DNA of 64,000 bases from Streptomyces gilvus (GCF_022513565.1 NZ_JAKWBE010000005.1:124001-188000), one strand, 5' to 3'. Counted from the first letter of the stretch, positions 16,953 through 25,559 are shown. Notes: generated by a model from the letters alone, not told the origin. A program made the numbers and translations.

Positions 16953-17759
16953 ATGCGACGCCTGTTCCCTGTGACCGACCAGACAGCGCCGACCGCCTCC
17001 GGGCAGGGGCCCGGTGAGCCGGACGGCGGTGAGTGGAGCCCGGCCCGGCTCGCCGCCGCCTACGCCTATCCGGAGCCCGTCGCCGGGGGGCAGCGGGTGC
17101 CGTGGCTGCGGGCCAACATGGTCTCCACACTGGACGGGGCCGCGCAGCACGACGGGAAGTCGCAGCCCATCTCCAACGCCACCGACATGCGGATCTTCGG
17201 CACCCTGCGGGCGCTGGCGGACGTGGTGGTCGTCGGTGCCGAAACGGTACGGCAGGAGGGGTACCGGCCCGCCCGGGTGCGCGCGGAGTTCGCGGCGGCG
17301 CGGGAGGCGGCCGGGCAGACGCCGGTGCCGGCGATCGCGGTCGTCACCGCCGGGCTCGACCTGGACTTCTCGCTGCCCCTGTTCGCCTCGCCCGAGGTGC
17401 CGACGCTGATCCTCACCGGTGCCGCGGCCGCCCCGGACCGGGTGCTGGCCGCGGAGAAGGCGGGCGCCCGGGTGGTGGTCGCCGGGGACGGCGTCGGCGT
17501 GGAGCCCGCCCGTGCCGTACAGGCCCTCGGTGAGCTCGGTCACACACGGCTGCTGACCGAGGGTGGGCCGCGGCTGCTGGGGCAGTTGGTGGCGGCGGGG
17601 GTGCTGGACGAGCTGTGTCTGACCGTGGCCCCGATGCTCACCGCCGGGGACGCCCAGCGGATCGCCGGGGGGCCGTCGGTCGCGATTCCGCAACGGTTCG
17701 CGCTGGCGTCCCTGCTGGAGGAGGAGGGGTTTCTGTTCAGCCGCTACCAGCGGACTTGA
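16953..17759 (+). CDS. Pyrimidine reductase-like protein (RibD C-terminal domain)
   Basis: 268 residues. The RibD-C/DHFR-like fold is seen from VPWLRANMVSTLDGAAQ (about 50-66), DVVVVGAETVRQEGYRP (about 90-106) and TEGGPRLLGQLVAAGVLDEL (about 193-212). Such stand-alone reductases use NADPH, often in riboflavin or related metabolism, but the true substrate of this group is not known. ATG 16953 has a weak ribosome site; the gene is divergent from zapE. Confidence 0.85.
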   Translation: MRRLFPVTDQTAPTASGQGPGEPDGGEWSPARLAAAYAYPEPVAGGQRVPWLRANMVSTLDGAAQHDGKSQPISNATDMRIFGTLRALADVVVVGAETVRQEGYRPARVRAEFAAAREAAGQTPVPAIAVVTAGLDLDFSLPLFASPEVPTLILTGAAAAPDRVLAAEKAGARVVVAGDGVGVEPARAVQALGELGHTRLLTEGGPRLLGQLVAAGVLDELCLTVAPMLTAGDAQRIAGGPSVAIPQRFALASLLEEEGFLFSRYQRT

Positions 17760-17792
17760 AAATCGTTCAGCGGTACGCCCGTCCCGAAAACG

Positions 17793-17811
17793 GCGGAATC
17801 TACCGTTCCGC
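17793..17811. terminator. Hairpin after the reductase gene
   Basis: GCGGAA (17793-17798) and TTCCGC (17806-17811) form a 6-bp stem with a 7-base loop, 34 bp after the reductase stop. A modest candidate terminator. Confidence 0.4.
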
Positions 17812-17844
17812 TTACCGCGCGGCGGGCACACTGAATCTCGCAGT

Positions 17845-17862
17845 CCCCGTGAGATCACGGGG
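17845..17862. promoter_or_regulatory. 18-bp inverted repeat upstream of the Usp-like gene
   Basis: CCCCGTGA-GA-TCACGGGG: perfect 8-bp arms with a 2-base spacer, ending 29 bp before the GTG of the next gene. The tiny spacer favours a DNA operator rather than an RNA hairpin. The cognate regulator is unknown. Confidence 0.45.
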
Positions 17863-17891
17863 CAGGATGGTTTCCGCAGAAGGGGCGCCCG

Positions 17892-18365
17892 GTGTTCACA
17901 AGCGTACTGATGATCGAGAAGGCCCTGACGTCCGCAGACGTGGAGTTCGTCACCGGCCTGCACGGGGAGGAGGAGGTCTCCTTCCACGTACTGCTCCAGC
18001 CCCGCGGCGACCAGGCCGACCGCCTGCTGCGGGCCATCGACGACGTCGCCCTCGGCGAGCTGGACGAGGCCACGCGCGAGGGGCTGACCCCGGAGGGGGA
18101 GGAGGCGAAGAGCTTCGGGGAGCGGGCGCTGGCGGTGTCCCTGCAGGCGCTGACGGCGGCCGGCAGCGCGGCGGAGGGCAGACTGATCGAGGACCATCCG
18201 CTGGACGCGCTGAAGTCCCTCGTGGAGGAGATCGGCGCGGACGAGGTGATCGTGCTGACCGACCCCCACTACGTGGAGGAGTTCTTCCACCGCGACTGGG
18301 CGTCCCGGGCCCGCCACAAGGTGGGCGTCCCGGTCCTGAAGCTGTTCTCCCACAGCAAGGTCTGA
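17892..18365 (+). CDS. Conserved actinobacterial protein, Usp-like fold possible
   Basis: 157 residues, soluble. The pattern of short strands (SFHVLLQPRG, ADEVIVLTDPHYVEEF) and helices, with a last basic strand GVPVLKLFSHSK, is reminiscent of universal-stress-like alpha/beta proteins. A GAAGGGG ribosome site precedes GTG 17892. Homologues have sometimes been labelled indole-3-glycerol phosphate synthase, but no TIM-barrel or substrate motif is present, so I do not use that name. It sits 83 bp before murC with the palindrome at 17845 in front of it. Confidence 0.7.
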   Translation: MFTSVLMIEKALTSADVEFVTGLHGEEEVSFHVLLQPRGDQADRLLRAIDDVALGELDEATREGLTPEGEEAKSFGERALAVSLQALTAAGSAAEGRLIEDHPLDALKSLVEEIGADEVIVLTDPHYVEEFFHRDWASRARHKVGVPVLKLFSHSKV

Positions 18366-18448
18366 GGCAGGCCCCCGGCTAGGCTGACCCCCGTCGCTTC
18401 GTCGTACTGCCGCGTACTACCGCTACCTACCGCTACTGGAGAACTTGC

Positions 18449-19837
18449 ATGGCACCCGGTCTCCCCGCCTCCCTGGAACGTCCGCACTTCATCGGGATCG
18501 GCGGGGCCGGGATGTCCGGGATCGCCAAGATCCTCGCCCAGCGCGGGGCGAAGGTCGCGGGCAGCGACGCCAAGGACTCCGAGACCGGGGCGGCCCTGCG
18601 CGCGCTCGGGGTGACCGTGCACATCGGGCACGCGGCGGAGCACCTCGCCGACGACGCCAGCTGTGTCGTCGTCTCCTCGGCGATCCGCAAGGACAACCCG
18701 GAGCTGGTGCGCGCCGCGGAGCTGGGCGTCCCGGTCGTCCACCGCTCCGACGCCCTCGCCGCCGTGATGGACGGGCTGCGGCCGATCGCCGTGGCCGGCA
18801 CCCACGGCAAGACGACCACCACCTCCATGCTGGCCGTCTCGCTGTCCGCGCTGGGCCTTCGCCCCTCGTACGCGATCGGCGGCGACCTGGACGCGCCCGG
18901 CTCCAACGCCCTGCACGGCGAGGGGGAGATCTTCGTCGCGGAGGCGGACGAATCGGACCGCAGCTTCCACAAGTACGCGCCCGAGGTGGCGATCGTGCTG
19001 AACGTGGAGCTCGACCACCACGCCAACTACGCGTCCATGGACGAGATCTACGAGTCCTTCGAGACCTTCGCCGGCAAGATCGTGCCCGGCGGCACCCTGG
19101 TGATCTCCGCCGACCACGAGGGGGCCCGGGAGCTGACCCGTCGGCTGGCCGGCTCGGTCCGGACGGTGACGTACGGCGAGGCCGAGGACGCCGACGTGCG
19201 GGTCCTCTCCGTCGTCGCCCAGGGCCTGAAGAGCGAGGTCACCGTCGAACGGGACGGCTCGCCGCTCACCTTCACCGTCTCCGTGCCCGGAAAGCACTAC
19301 GCCCACAACGCGGTCGCCGCCCTCGCCGCCGGTGTCGCGCTGGGCGTCCCCGCCGCCGAGCTGGCGTCCGCCCTCGCCGCGTACACCGGGGTCAAGCGGC
19401 GGCTGCAGCTCAAGGGCGAGGCGGCCGGCGTGCAGGTGATCGACTCCTACGCCCACCACCCGACGGAGATGACGGCCGACCTGGAGGCGATGCGCGCCGC
19501 GGCGGGCGAGGCCCGGATCCTGGTCGTCTTCCAGCCGCACCTGTTCTCCCGGACGCAGGAACTCGGCAAGGAGATGGGACAGTCGCTCGCGCTCGCGGAC
19601 GCCTCCGTGGTCCTCGACATCTACCCGGCCCGCGAGGACCCGGTCCCCGGTGTGACGAGCGAGCTGATCATCGAGGCCGCGCGGGCGGCGGGCGCCGACG
19701 TGACGGCGGTGCACGACAAGGCCGAGGTGCCGGACGTGGTCGCGGGAATGGCGAGGGCCGGTGATCTCGTTCTCACCATGGGCGCGGGCGACGTCACCGA
19801 CCTCGGCCCGCGCATCCTGGACCGTCTCGCGAACTAA
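18449..19837 (+). CDS. murC: UDP-N-acetylmuramate--L-alanine ligase
   Basis: 462 residues. Cytoplasmic ATP-dependent addition of L-alanine to UDP-MurNAc, the first amino-acid step of peptidoglycan precursor synthesis. Visible: N-terminal Rossmann motif GIGGAGMSGIAKIL (about 15-28), ATP loop AGTHGKTTTTSML (about 115-127), the EADESDRSF segment and the C-terminal domain motif DSYAHHPTEM. GGAG precedes ATG 18449. It lies alone rather than in a dcw cluster and is followed 13 bp later by msrB, probably in one transcript. Confidence 0.97.
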   Translation: MAPGLPASLERPHFIGIGGAGMSGIAKILAQRGAKVAGSDAKDSETGAALRALGVTVHIGHAAEHLADDASCVVVSSAIRKDNPELVRAAELGVPVVHRSDALAAVMDGLRPIAVAGTHGKTTTTSMLAVSLSALGLRPSYAIGGDLDAPGSNALHGEGEIFVAEADESDRSFHKYAPEVAIVLNVELDHHANYASMDEIYESFETFAGKIVPGGTLVISADHEGARELTRRLAGSVRTVTYGEAEDADVRVLSVVAQGLKSEVTVERDGSPLTFTVSVPGKHYAHNAVAALAAGVALGVPAAELASALAAYTGVKRRLQLKGEAAGVQVIDSYAHHPTEMTADLEAMRAAAGEARILVVFQPHLFSRTQELGKEMGQSLALADASVVLDIYPAREDPVPGVTSELIIEAARAAGADVTAVHDKAEVPDVVAGMARAGDLVLTMGAGDVTDLGPRILDRLAN

Positions 19838-19850
19838 GGGGCTGAGCTTC

Positions 19851-20258
19851 ATGTCGTACGACGTCGACAAGCCGGACGAGCAGTGGCGTGCGGAGCTGAC
19901 TCCGGCCGAGTACGCGGTCCTGCGGCAGGCCGCCACGGAGCCGGCCTTCACCGGTGAGTACACGGACACCAAGACCAGGGGCGTCTACTCCTGCCGCGCC
20001 TGCGGTGCCGAACTGTTCACCTCCACCACCAAGTTCGAGTCCCACTGTGGCTGGCCGTCCTTCTACGACCCGAAGGACACCGACGCGGTGGAGCTGATCG
20101 AGGACCGCTCGCACGGGATGGTGCGCACCGAGGTGCGGTGCGCCCGCTGCGGGTCGCACCTCGGGCACGTGTTCGAGGGTGAGGGGTATCCGACCCCGAC
20201 GGACCAGCGGTACTGCATCAACAGCATCTCCCTGCGGCTCACGCCCGACGAGGCCTGA
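19851..20258 (+). CDS. msrB: Peptide-methionine (R)-S-oxide reductase
   Basis: 135 residues. Repairs oxidised methionine in proteins. The structural zinc cysteines Cys48/Cys51 and Cys97/Cys100 and the catalytic Cys122 in RYCINS are all present, as are the substrate motifs HCGWPSF and GHVF. ATG 19851 with AGGGG upstream is preferred over a longer frame reaching into murC. Cotranscription with murC is likely from the 13-bp gap. Confidence 0.96.
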   Translation: MSYDVDKPDEQWRAELTPAEYAVLRQAATEPAFTGEYTDTKTRGVYSCRACGAELFTSTTKFESHCGWPSFYDPKDTDAVELIEDRSHGMVRTEVRCARCGSHLGHVFEGEGYPTPTDQRYCINSISLRLTPDEA

Positions 20259-20306
20259 GCCGGAACCCGCCGACGGGTTCCGGCTCGTGGTGCCGGCCGG
20301 GGTACC

Positions 20307-21065
20307 GTGACCGGCGTGCCACCGGAGCCCATCAGCGTCGACGCGCCGGGCGGCATCGCGCGTCCGCTGCTCACCCAGTCCTGGCTCGACCTCGCGTTTC
20401 TGCACTGGGCCGCGGACCCCGCCGACGTGGCCCCGCTGCTGCCCGCCGGGACCGTCCCGGACACCCTGGACGGGGTCACCTACGTCGGGCTGGTCGCGTT
20501 CCGGATGCACCGGGTCGGCTGGTTCCGGCTCCCGGGCGTGCCCTGTCTGGGGACCTTCCCCGAGACCAACGTGCGGCTGTACTCGGTGGACGGGCACGGG
20601 CGGCGGGGCGTGGTCTTCCGGTCGCTGGACGCCTCCCGGCTGCTGCCGGTGGCCGTGGCGCGGATCGGGTTCCGTATGCCGTACGTGTGGTCCCGGATGA
20701 GTGTCCGCGCCGACGGCGACACCGTGTCCTACACCAGCACCCGGCGCCGGCCCGGCCCGCGCGGCGCGCACAGCCGCATCACCGTGCGGGTGGGGGAACG
20801 GATCGGGGAGCCGACGCAGTTGGAGCACTTCCTCACCGCGCGCTGGGGTATGCACGGCACGTTCTTCGGCCGGCCGATGTACCTGCCGAACGCCCACCCG
20901 CGCTGGTCCCTGCACCGGGCCGAGCTGCTGGAGTGCGCGGAGGACCTGGTGGCCGCGGCGGGGCTGCCGGCGCCGGAGGGCGAGCCGGTGAGCGTGCTGT
21001 ACTCACCCGGCGTCCCGGCCCGCTTCGGCCGGCCCGCCCGCCCGGCGGGCATCCCGACGCCGTGA
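20307..21065 (+). CDS. DUF2071 (YqjF-like) protein
   Basis: 252 residues. Family features: QSWLDLAFLHWAADPADVAPLLP near the N-terminus, NVRLYSVDGHGRRGVVFRSLDA, and ARWGMHGTFFGRP. Function unknown, cytoplasmic by sequence. The start may be GTG 20307 or GTG 20316. The final residues (RPARPAGIPTP) are encoded by the first copy of the 58-bp tandem repeat, so the stop codon itself lies in repeat DNA. Confidence 0.82.
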   Translation: MTGVPPEPISVDAPGGIARPLLTQSWLDLAFLHWAADPADVAPLLPAGTVPDTLDGVTYVGLVAFRMHRVGWFRLPGVPCLGTFPETNVRLYSVDGHGRRGVVFRSLDASRLLPVAVARIGFRMPYVWSRMSVRADGDTVSYTSTRRRPGPRGAHSRITVRVGERIGEPTQLEHFLTARWGMHGTFFGRPMYLPNAHPRWSLHRAELLECAEDLVAAAGLPAPEGEPVSVLYSPGVPARFGRPARPAGIPTP

Positions 21066-21215
21066 GCGGGCCGAAGGCCGGTGACGGGAACCCGCCCGCC
21101 CGGCGGGCATCCCGACGCCGTGAGCGGGCCGAAGGCCGGTGACGGGAACCCGCCCGCCCGGCGGGCATCCCGACGCCGTGAGCGGGCCGAAGGCCAGTGA
21201 CGGGAACCCGCCCGG
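21033..21215. repeat. Three tandem 58-bp repeats, terminator-like, between convergent genes
   Basis: Units start at 21033, 21091 and 21149, with a partial fourth at 21207. They are nearly identical; the third differs by one base (GGCCAGTGA for GGCCGGTGA). Each holds inverted repeats: GCCCG/CGGGC, GGCC-GAA-GGCC and CGGG-AA-CCCG. The array covers the end of the DUF2071 gene and stops at the end of the opposing flippase gene, so it probably acts as a multiplied two-way terminator. Confidence 0.85.
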
Positions 21216-21216
21216 C

Positions 21217-22389
21217 TCACAGCACCTTTCGCTGCACCAGCGCCGACAGCACCAGCGCGCCCGGCAGCAGCGGCAGCCACACCGTCAGCACGCGGTAGCC
21301 GATCAGGGTCGCCGCGGCCAGGTCCACCGGGGCGCCGAGCGCCGACAGCGTGAACACCATCGCCGCGTCCACCGGACCGATGCCGCCCGGCGCGGGCACC
21401 GCGCCGACCGCGCTGCTGGCAGCGAGGAACGCGAACGCGACCTGCGCCCAGGACAGCGTCAGCCCCAGCGAGGCGCCGACCGCGTGGATCACGCTCGCCT
21501 GGAGCAGCGGCGCGGCGGCCGCCCCGCCCCACAGGGCGAGCACCCGCGACGGGCGGCTGTGCAGCAGCCGTACGTCGGTCAGGGCGGAGCGCACGCCGTT
21601 CAGCAGCGGTCGGCGCAGCGGTCGTACGGTCGTGACGAGGACGCCGGTGACGGCGAGGCCGGCGGTGGCGCCGGCGACGATCATCAGCAGCGTCCGCCCG
21701 TCCGGGGCGAGCCCGTCGAGGCCCAGCAGATCGGGGAAGGCGAGCAGGAAGACGAGCAGCACCGCGGTCTTCGCGATCGGCCGGACCAGGGAGTACAGGG
21801 CGAGGGAGGCGGTGGCGCGGGCGAACGGGATGCCGCGACGCACCAGGAAGCGCAGGGTGACGGCGTGTGCGCCGAGACTCGCCGGCAGCACGTGGTTGGC
21901 GGCGCCGGCCGCGAACTGCGAGGCGATCAGCAGCCCGGGCGGCAGCCGCTCGGGCAGGGCGCCCTGCCGTACGCAGGCAGAGGAGAGCCAGCACAGGCAG
22001 GTGAAGAAGAACGCCACCAGCAGCCATCCCGGGTCGGCGGAGCCGAGTCGCGCGGTCCCGTCCCGCAGCGTCCGCCAGTCGACGACCGCCCAGACGGCGA
22101 TCAGCAGCAGGGGGAGGAGGACGAGGGCACGCCGGGTAATGGTGGCGAGTGGACGGCGGCGAGCGGGGGAGTCCGTGGACTCGTCCGCGGAGGGCGGCCG
22201 CAGGAGGGCCGACACGGCCGCGGTGAGGGCGGGGCGGCGCGCGGTCGGGGCCGCGCAGGCCGGCGGGGAACCGGCCGGGGTGGCCGGGGTGGCCGGGGTG
22301 AGCGTCGCGGGCGTGGCCGCGGGGGACGGTACGGCGGGGCACAGGGCCGGTGCCGTCTCGGTGGTGGCGTCGAGCGGGAGCAGGGACAC
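21217..22389 (-). CDS. Flippase-like / lysylphosphatidylglycerol synthase-type membrane protein
   Basis: 390 residues with an N-terminal low-complexity Pro/Ala/Thr region (about 1-70) and 7-8 membrane helices (about 80-380). The family signature is seen in VRQGALPERLPPGLLIASQF, ANHVLPASLGAHAVTLRFL and AVGAVPAPGGIGPVDAAMV. These proteins are thought to move lipids or polyprenyl-linked intermediates; the catalytic domain of true MprF is missing. GTG 22389 has AAAGGA 12 bases upstream; the frame stays open to 22701 without a better start. Confidence 0.82.
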   Translation of the reverse strand: MSLLPLDATTETAPALCPAVPSPAATPATLTPATPATPAGSPPACAAPTARRPALTAAVSALLRPPSADESTDSPARRRPLATITRRALVLLPLLLIAVWAVVDWRTLRDGTARLGSADPGWLLVAFFFTCLCWLSSACVRQGALPERLPPGLLIASQFAAGAANHVLPASLGAHAVTLRFLVRRGIPFARATASLALYSLVRPIAKTAVLLVFLLAFPDLLGLDGLAPDGRTLLMIVAGATAGLAVTGVLVTTVRPLRRPLLNGVRSALTDVRLLHSRPSRVLALWGGAAAAPLLQASVIHAVGASLGLTLSWAQVAFAFLAASSAVGAVPAPGGIGPVDAAMVFTLSALGAPVDLAAATLIGYRVLTVWLPLLPGALVLSALVQRKVL

Positions 22390-22753
22390 GGCGCACGTCG
22401 TCCTTTCACGGCACGTCCGGCGGCCGGGTGCGGAGCGCGGGCGTGACGGGTGCGGGGCGAGGCAGGAGGGGACGCCGGAACCGTTCCCGTCCGGTGTGAC
22501 GCCATGGTGTCCGGGAGCGGAAGGGGCGGGGGCGGGTGGACGACGGGGCAGACGTGGCCGCTTTCCGGCCATGGGGGCTTCCGTCGACCTCCCAGGCTCT
22601 ATCTCTGCCACCCGTCCGTGGCGGCGAAACCCGCTGCGCACGTTGTCCTCGGCGCCGACCTGCGGTGATGTGCGCGACAGCACACGGCGTAGATGAATCA
22701 ATCATCCAGCAAAGGGTTGACTTCCGGCTGAGCGAGTCAGAAGAATTCCAGAG
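22390..22753. other. 364-bp gene-free stretch between divergent genes
   Basis: The left part continues the open frame of the flippase gene without a credible start. The right part, from about 22680, becomes AT-richer and holds an inverted repeat and the promoter of the GH3 gene. I see no RNA gene or further reading frame with good codon bias. Confidence 0.5.
22692..22746 (+). promoter_or_regulatory. Operator-like inverted repeat and promoter of the GH3 hexosaminidase
   Basis: GATGAATCAATCATC (22692-22706) is an inverted repeat with GATGA/TCATC arms, sharing a TCAATCA core with the ABC-transporter site. Then TTGACT (22717-22722), an 18-bp spacer and AAGAAT (22741-22746) form a plausible -35/-10 pair. 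The -10 ends seven bases before the GTG start, which has no ribosome site, so a leaderless mRNA is likely. Confidence 0.5.
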
Positions 22754-24247
22754 GTGACCTCCCCGCACGTCCGCGAGACCCAGCCCCCGTCTCCCGTCTC
22801 CTCCGACCTGGACGAGGCCGTCCACCGCTGTCTCGTCGCCGGCTTCGAGGGCACCACGACCTTCCCCGACACCCTCAAGCGCCTGATCGACCGCGGTCTC
22901 GGCGGCGTCATCCTGTTCACCCGCAACGTCCGCGACGCCGAGCAGGTCCGCGAGCTGACCAACGCGCTGCGCGCGATCCGCCCCGACCTGCTGGTGGCCA
23001 TCGACAACGAGGGCGGCGGCATCGGCCACCTGGTCGCCGCCGGCGCCCCCGAGGTCCCCGGCAGCTACGCCCTCGGCGTCGTCGACGACCCGAACCTCAC
23101 CGCCCGCTGCGCCGACGCCCTCGCCGGGCACCTCGCCACCCTCGGCATCACCGCCTCGTACGCCCCGGTCGCCGACCTCCAGCACCAGCCGCTGAACCCG
23201 ATCGTGCGCACCCGGTCCTTCGGCGCCGACCCCGAGCTGGCCGCCCGCCATCTGCGGGCCTGGATCGGCGCCACCGAGGCCCGCGGCATCGCCTCCTGCG
23301 CCAAGCACTTCCCCGGCCACGGCGGCACCGAGACCGACAGCCACCACGACCTGGCCGTGGACCCGAGGCCGGGTGACGAACTGCGCGCCGACCTCGAACC
23401 GTTCCGCGCGGCCGTCGCCGCCGGCGTGCCGATGCTGATGAGCGCGCACGTCGTCTACCCGGCGCTGGACGCGAACCGTCCCGCCACTCTCAGCCGCCGC
23501 ATCCTGGGCGACGTCCTCCGCCTGGACCTCGGTTTCGAAGGCGTCCTGGTCAGTGACGCCCTGGAGATGAAGGCCATCGCGGGACGCTACGGCGAGGCCG
23601 CCGGCGCCCGTATCGCGCTCGCCGCGGGGGCCGACCAGGTCATCGTCGCCGTACCGGACCTGGAGGTCACGCTCGCCTGCCGGGACGAGGTCCTGGACGC
23701 CCTGCACTCCCGGCGGCTGTCCGAGGAGCGGGTCTGGGAGGCGGCCGGGCGGGTACGGCGGCTCGCCGAGCGCTACGCGGCCCCCGGCGCCGGGCCGGTC
23801 GCGAGCTGGGACTCCGGGGCCGGGCTCGAGGCGGCCCGCCGCGCGGTGCACGCCCGGCCCGTGCCGGCACCCGTGCGCGGCGCCCATGTCGTCGACCTCT
23901 TCCCGCCCCCGCACCCCGCCCTCAACTGGGGCGGCGAGGACCTGCTCACCGAGGTGCGCGCCCTCGACCCCACCGCCTGCGGTACGGCCGTCAGCGGCGA
24001 GCCCAGCGACCCCGCCGCCCTCGCCGACGGCATCCTGCGCGTGTCCCGGGGCGCCCCGCTGGTCGTGGCCACCTGCGACGCCGGACTGCACCCCTGGCAG
24101 GCCCGGCTCCGCGACGCCCTGCTGACCCGGCGCCCGGACGCGGTACGCGTGGACACCGGGCTGCCGGAGGGCGGGGACGTCCTCTCGTACGGACGGGGCC
24201 GGGTCAATCTGCGGGCGGTCGCGGAGGTGCTGGCCGCCGAGTGCTGA
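22754..24247 (+). CDS. GH3 beta-N-acetylhexosaminidase-like enzyme
   Basis: 497 residues, no signal peptide. NagZ-type GH3 barrel: AIDNEGGGIGHL (about 78-89), KHFPGHGGTETDSHHDL (the His/Asp pair acting as acid/base in this family) and VSDALEM with the nucleophile Asp near residue 270. A second domain (about 360-497) of less clear fold follows. It should cleave terminal beta-GlcNAc or related residues, from either cell-wall muropeptides or imported glycans. Its neighbours (GlcNAc kinase, importer, mannosidase) favour glycans. It converges on the GH5 gene with a 10-bp gap. Confidence 0.87.
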   Translation: MTSPHVRETQPPSPVSSDLDEAVHRCLVAGFEGTTTFPDTLKRLIDRGLGGVILFTRNVRDAEQVRELTNALRAIRPDLLVAIDNEGGGIGHLVAAGAPEVPGSYALGVVDDPNLTARCADALAGHLATLGITASYAPVADLQHQPLNPIVRTRSFGADPELAARHLRAWIGATEARGIASCAKHFPGHGGTETDSHHDLAVDPRPGDELRADLEPFRAAVAAGVPMLMSAHVVYPALDANRPATLSRRILGDVLRLDLGFEGVLVSDALEMKAIAGRYGEAAGARIALAAGADQVIVAVPDLEVTLACRDEVLDALHSRRLSEERVWEAAGRVRRLAERYAAPGAGPVASWDSGAGLEAARRAVHARPVPAPVRGAHVVDLFPPPHPALNWGGEDLLTEVRALDPTACGTAVSGEPSDPAALADGILRVSRGAPLVVATCDAGLHPWQARLRDALLTRRPDAVRVDTGLPEGGDVLSYGRGRVNLRAVAEVLAAEC

Positions 24248-24257
24248 GGCCGGGCGG

Positions 24258-25559
24258 CTACGGCCGTACGGTCCTCACGATCCCGCGTGCCGCCAGGTAC
24301 GCGGGATCGTGGGCCCGTTCGGCCAGGATCACGGCCGGGCGCTCGCCCTGCGCGCGCAGCCGCATCCATGCCTCGAAGTACGCGCCTCCCGGACCGGAGA
24401 CGGAACGGGTGGCGGGCGTGCAGTCCAACACCAGGGCGGTGGTGCGCGCTTGGGGGGACGGGGGCTGGGCGCGCAGGTCCGCGACCGTCTCCGCCAGGGC
24501 CTCGGCGATCGGCTTCGGCCGGCCCGCCGAGTCGAACAGGCCCAGGGTGTACTCCAGTTCCGGATAGTCGGCCAGGGACCGGTCCACGTCGTGCGAGCAC
24601 CACCAGGTCACGCCCCACAGGTCCGTGCACCCGGCCGCGTTGAGCACGGTGGCGCGGGCGAAGTGCGGGGCGTCGGCGGCCGGGATGTGCGGCTCGGGGG
24701 CGCCCGTCTCCTGGACCCACACCGGGCGGGACGGATCCTCGGCGTACGCCTTGGCCAGCTCCGTGCCGTACTCGGCGAGATGCAGCACCTCGAAGGAGCC
24801 GGAGCCGTACCGGCCCGCGCAGTTCGCGGAGAACACCCAGGGGTGGACGGTCGTCAGGTCGCCCTTGCGGGCCGAGGCCTGAGGCGTGAAGGGGTGGTCG
24901 TCGCCGTACCAGGCGGCATCGTAGGCGGAGTGGGTGGTGAGCCGCCCGGGACCCAGGCCCTCCCGGGCCGCCGTCAGCAGCGTGTCGAGGTAGCGGTCGA
25001 CCTCCTCGGCCGTCACCGGGTTGTGCTCGACCAGGTTGTTGAGCTCGTTGCCGAGCTGGAGGCCGAGGAGGTTCGGGCGGTCGGCGAGGGCGCGGCCGAG
25101 GGTGCGCAGGAGTTCGGCCTGCGCCTCGACCGCCTCCGGGTCGGTGAAGACGTTGCGGTGGTGCCAGCTGCGGGTCCACTCCGGGTAGAAGTCGAAGCTC
25201 GACAGGTGTCCCTGCACGCCGTCGACCATGACGTCCAGACCGGCCTCGGCCGCGAGGTCCACGAGCCGCACCAGCTGGTCGACGGCGGCCGTGCGGATGA
25301 GCCTGCGGTTGGGCTGGAGCAGCGGCCACAGGTGGAAGACGCGGACGTGGTCCAGGCCGAGGCCGGCTATCTGGGCCAGGTCCTCGCGGGCGTGGTCCGG
25401 GTCGAAGTCGTACCAGGAGTGGAACCAGCCGCGGCGGGGCGTGTAGTTGACGCCGAAGCGGAGTGCGGGGATGGGATCCTCCTCGGGGCGGGGCCGGTCC
25501 CCGGTGCGGGACTCGTCCGTGGGACGGGGCTTGTCCTCGCTGAATGTATCAACCACCAT
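24258..25559 (-). CDS. GH5-like beta-glycosidase (mannanase/cellulase clan A)
   Basis: 433 residues, no signal peptide. A TIM barrel with the clan-A pair: acid/base Glu172 in LQLGNELNN and nucleophile near Glu282 in VWVQETGAP; FGVNYTPRRGWFHSWYDF opens the barrel. The C-terminal 70 residues (ALVLDCTPATRSVSG) look like a small extra beta domain. Its sugar specificity (beta-mannoside or beta-glucoside) cannot be read from sequence. The start at 25559 is 8 bp from the divergent kinase start and has no ribosome site; no alternative start exists downstream for 30 residues. Confidence 0.82.
   Translation of the reverse strand: MVVDTFSEDKPRPTDESRTGDRPRPEEDPIPALRFGVNYTPRRGWFHSWYDFDPDHAREDLAQIAGLGLDHVRVFHLWPLLQPNRRLIRTAAVDQLVRLVDLAAEAGLDVMVDGVQGHLSSFDFYPEWTRSWHHRNVFTDPEAVEAQAELLRTLGRALADRPNLLGLQLGNELNNLVEHNPVTAEEVDRYLDTLLTAAREGLGPGRLTTHSAYDAAWYGDDHPFTPQASARKGDLTTVHPWVFSANCAGRYGSGSFEVLHLAEYGTELAKAYAEDPSRPVWVQETGAPEPHIPAADAPHFARATVLNAAGCTDLWGVTWWCSHDVDRSLADYPELEYTLGLFDSAGRPKPIAEALAETVADLRAQPPSPQARTTALVLDCTPATRSVSGPGGAYFEAWMRLRAQGERPAVILAERAHDPAYLAARGIVRTVRP
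24276..24311. terminator. Perfect 13-bp stem inside the GH5 gene 3' end
   Basis: CACGATCCCGCGT (24276-24288) and ACGCGGGATCGTG (24299-24311) pair perfectly over a 10-base loop. It begins 28 bp after the GH3 stop, yet lies within the last codons of the opposing GH5 gene, which has no room for a separate terminator. Confidence 0.7.

Noticed and set aside
17892..18365. Indole-3-glycerol phosphate synthase
   Set aside because: Too short and lacking the TIM-barrel motifs; the name seems to be a propagated misannotation.
21033..21215. CRISPR array
   Set aside because: The repeats are contiguous without spacers and no cas genes are present.
21139..22446. Long open frame opposite the flippase gene
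   Set aside because: Low-complexity Arg/Gln/Gly translation without motifs; begins inside the tandem repeats.
22390..22701. N-terminal extension of the flippase gene
   Set aside because: The frame is open, but the translation is low-complexity and GTG 22389 has a better ribosome site.
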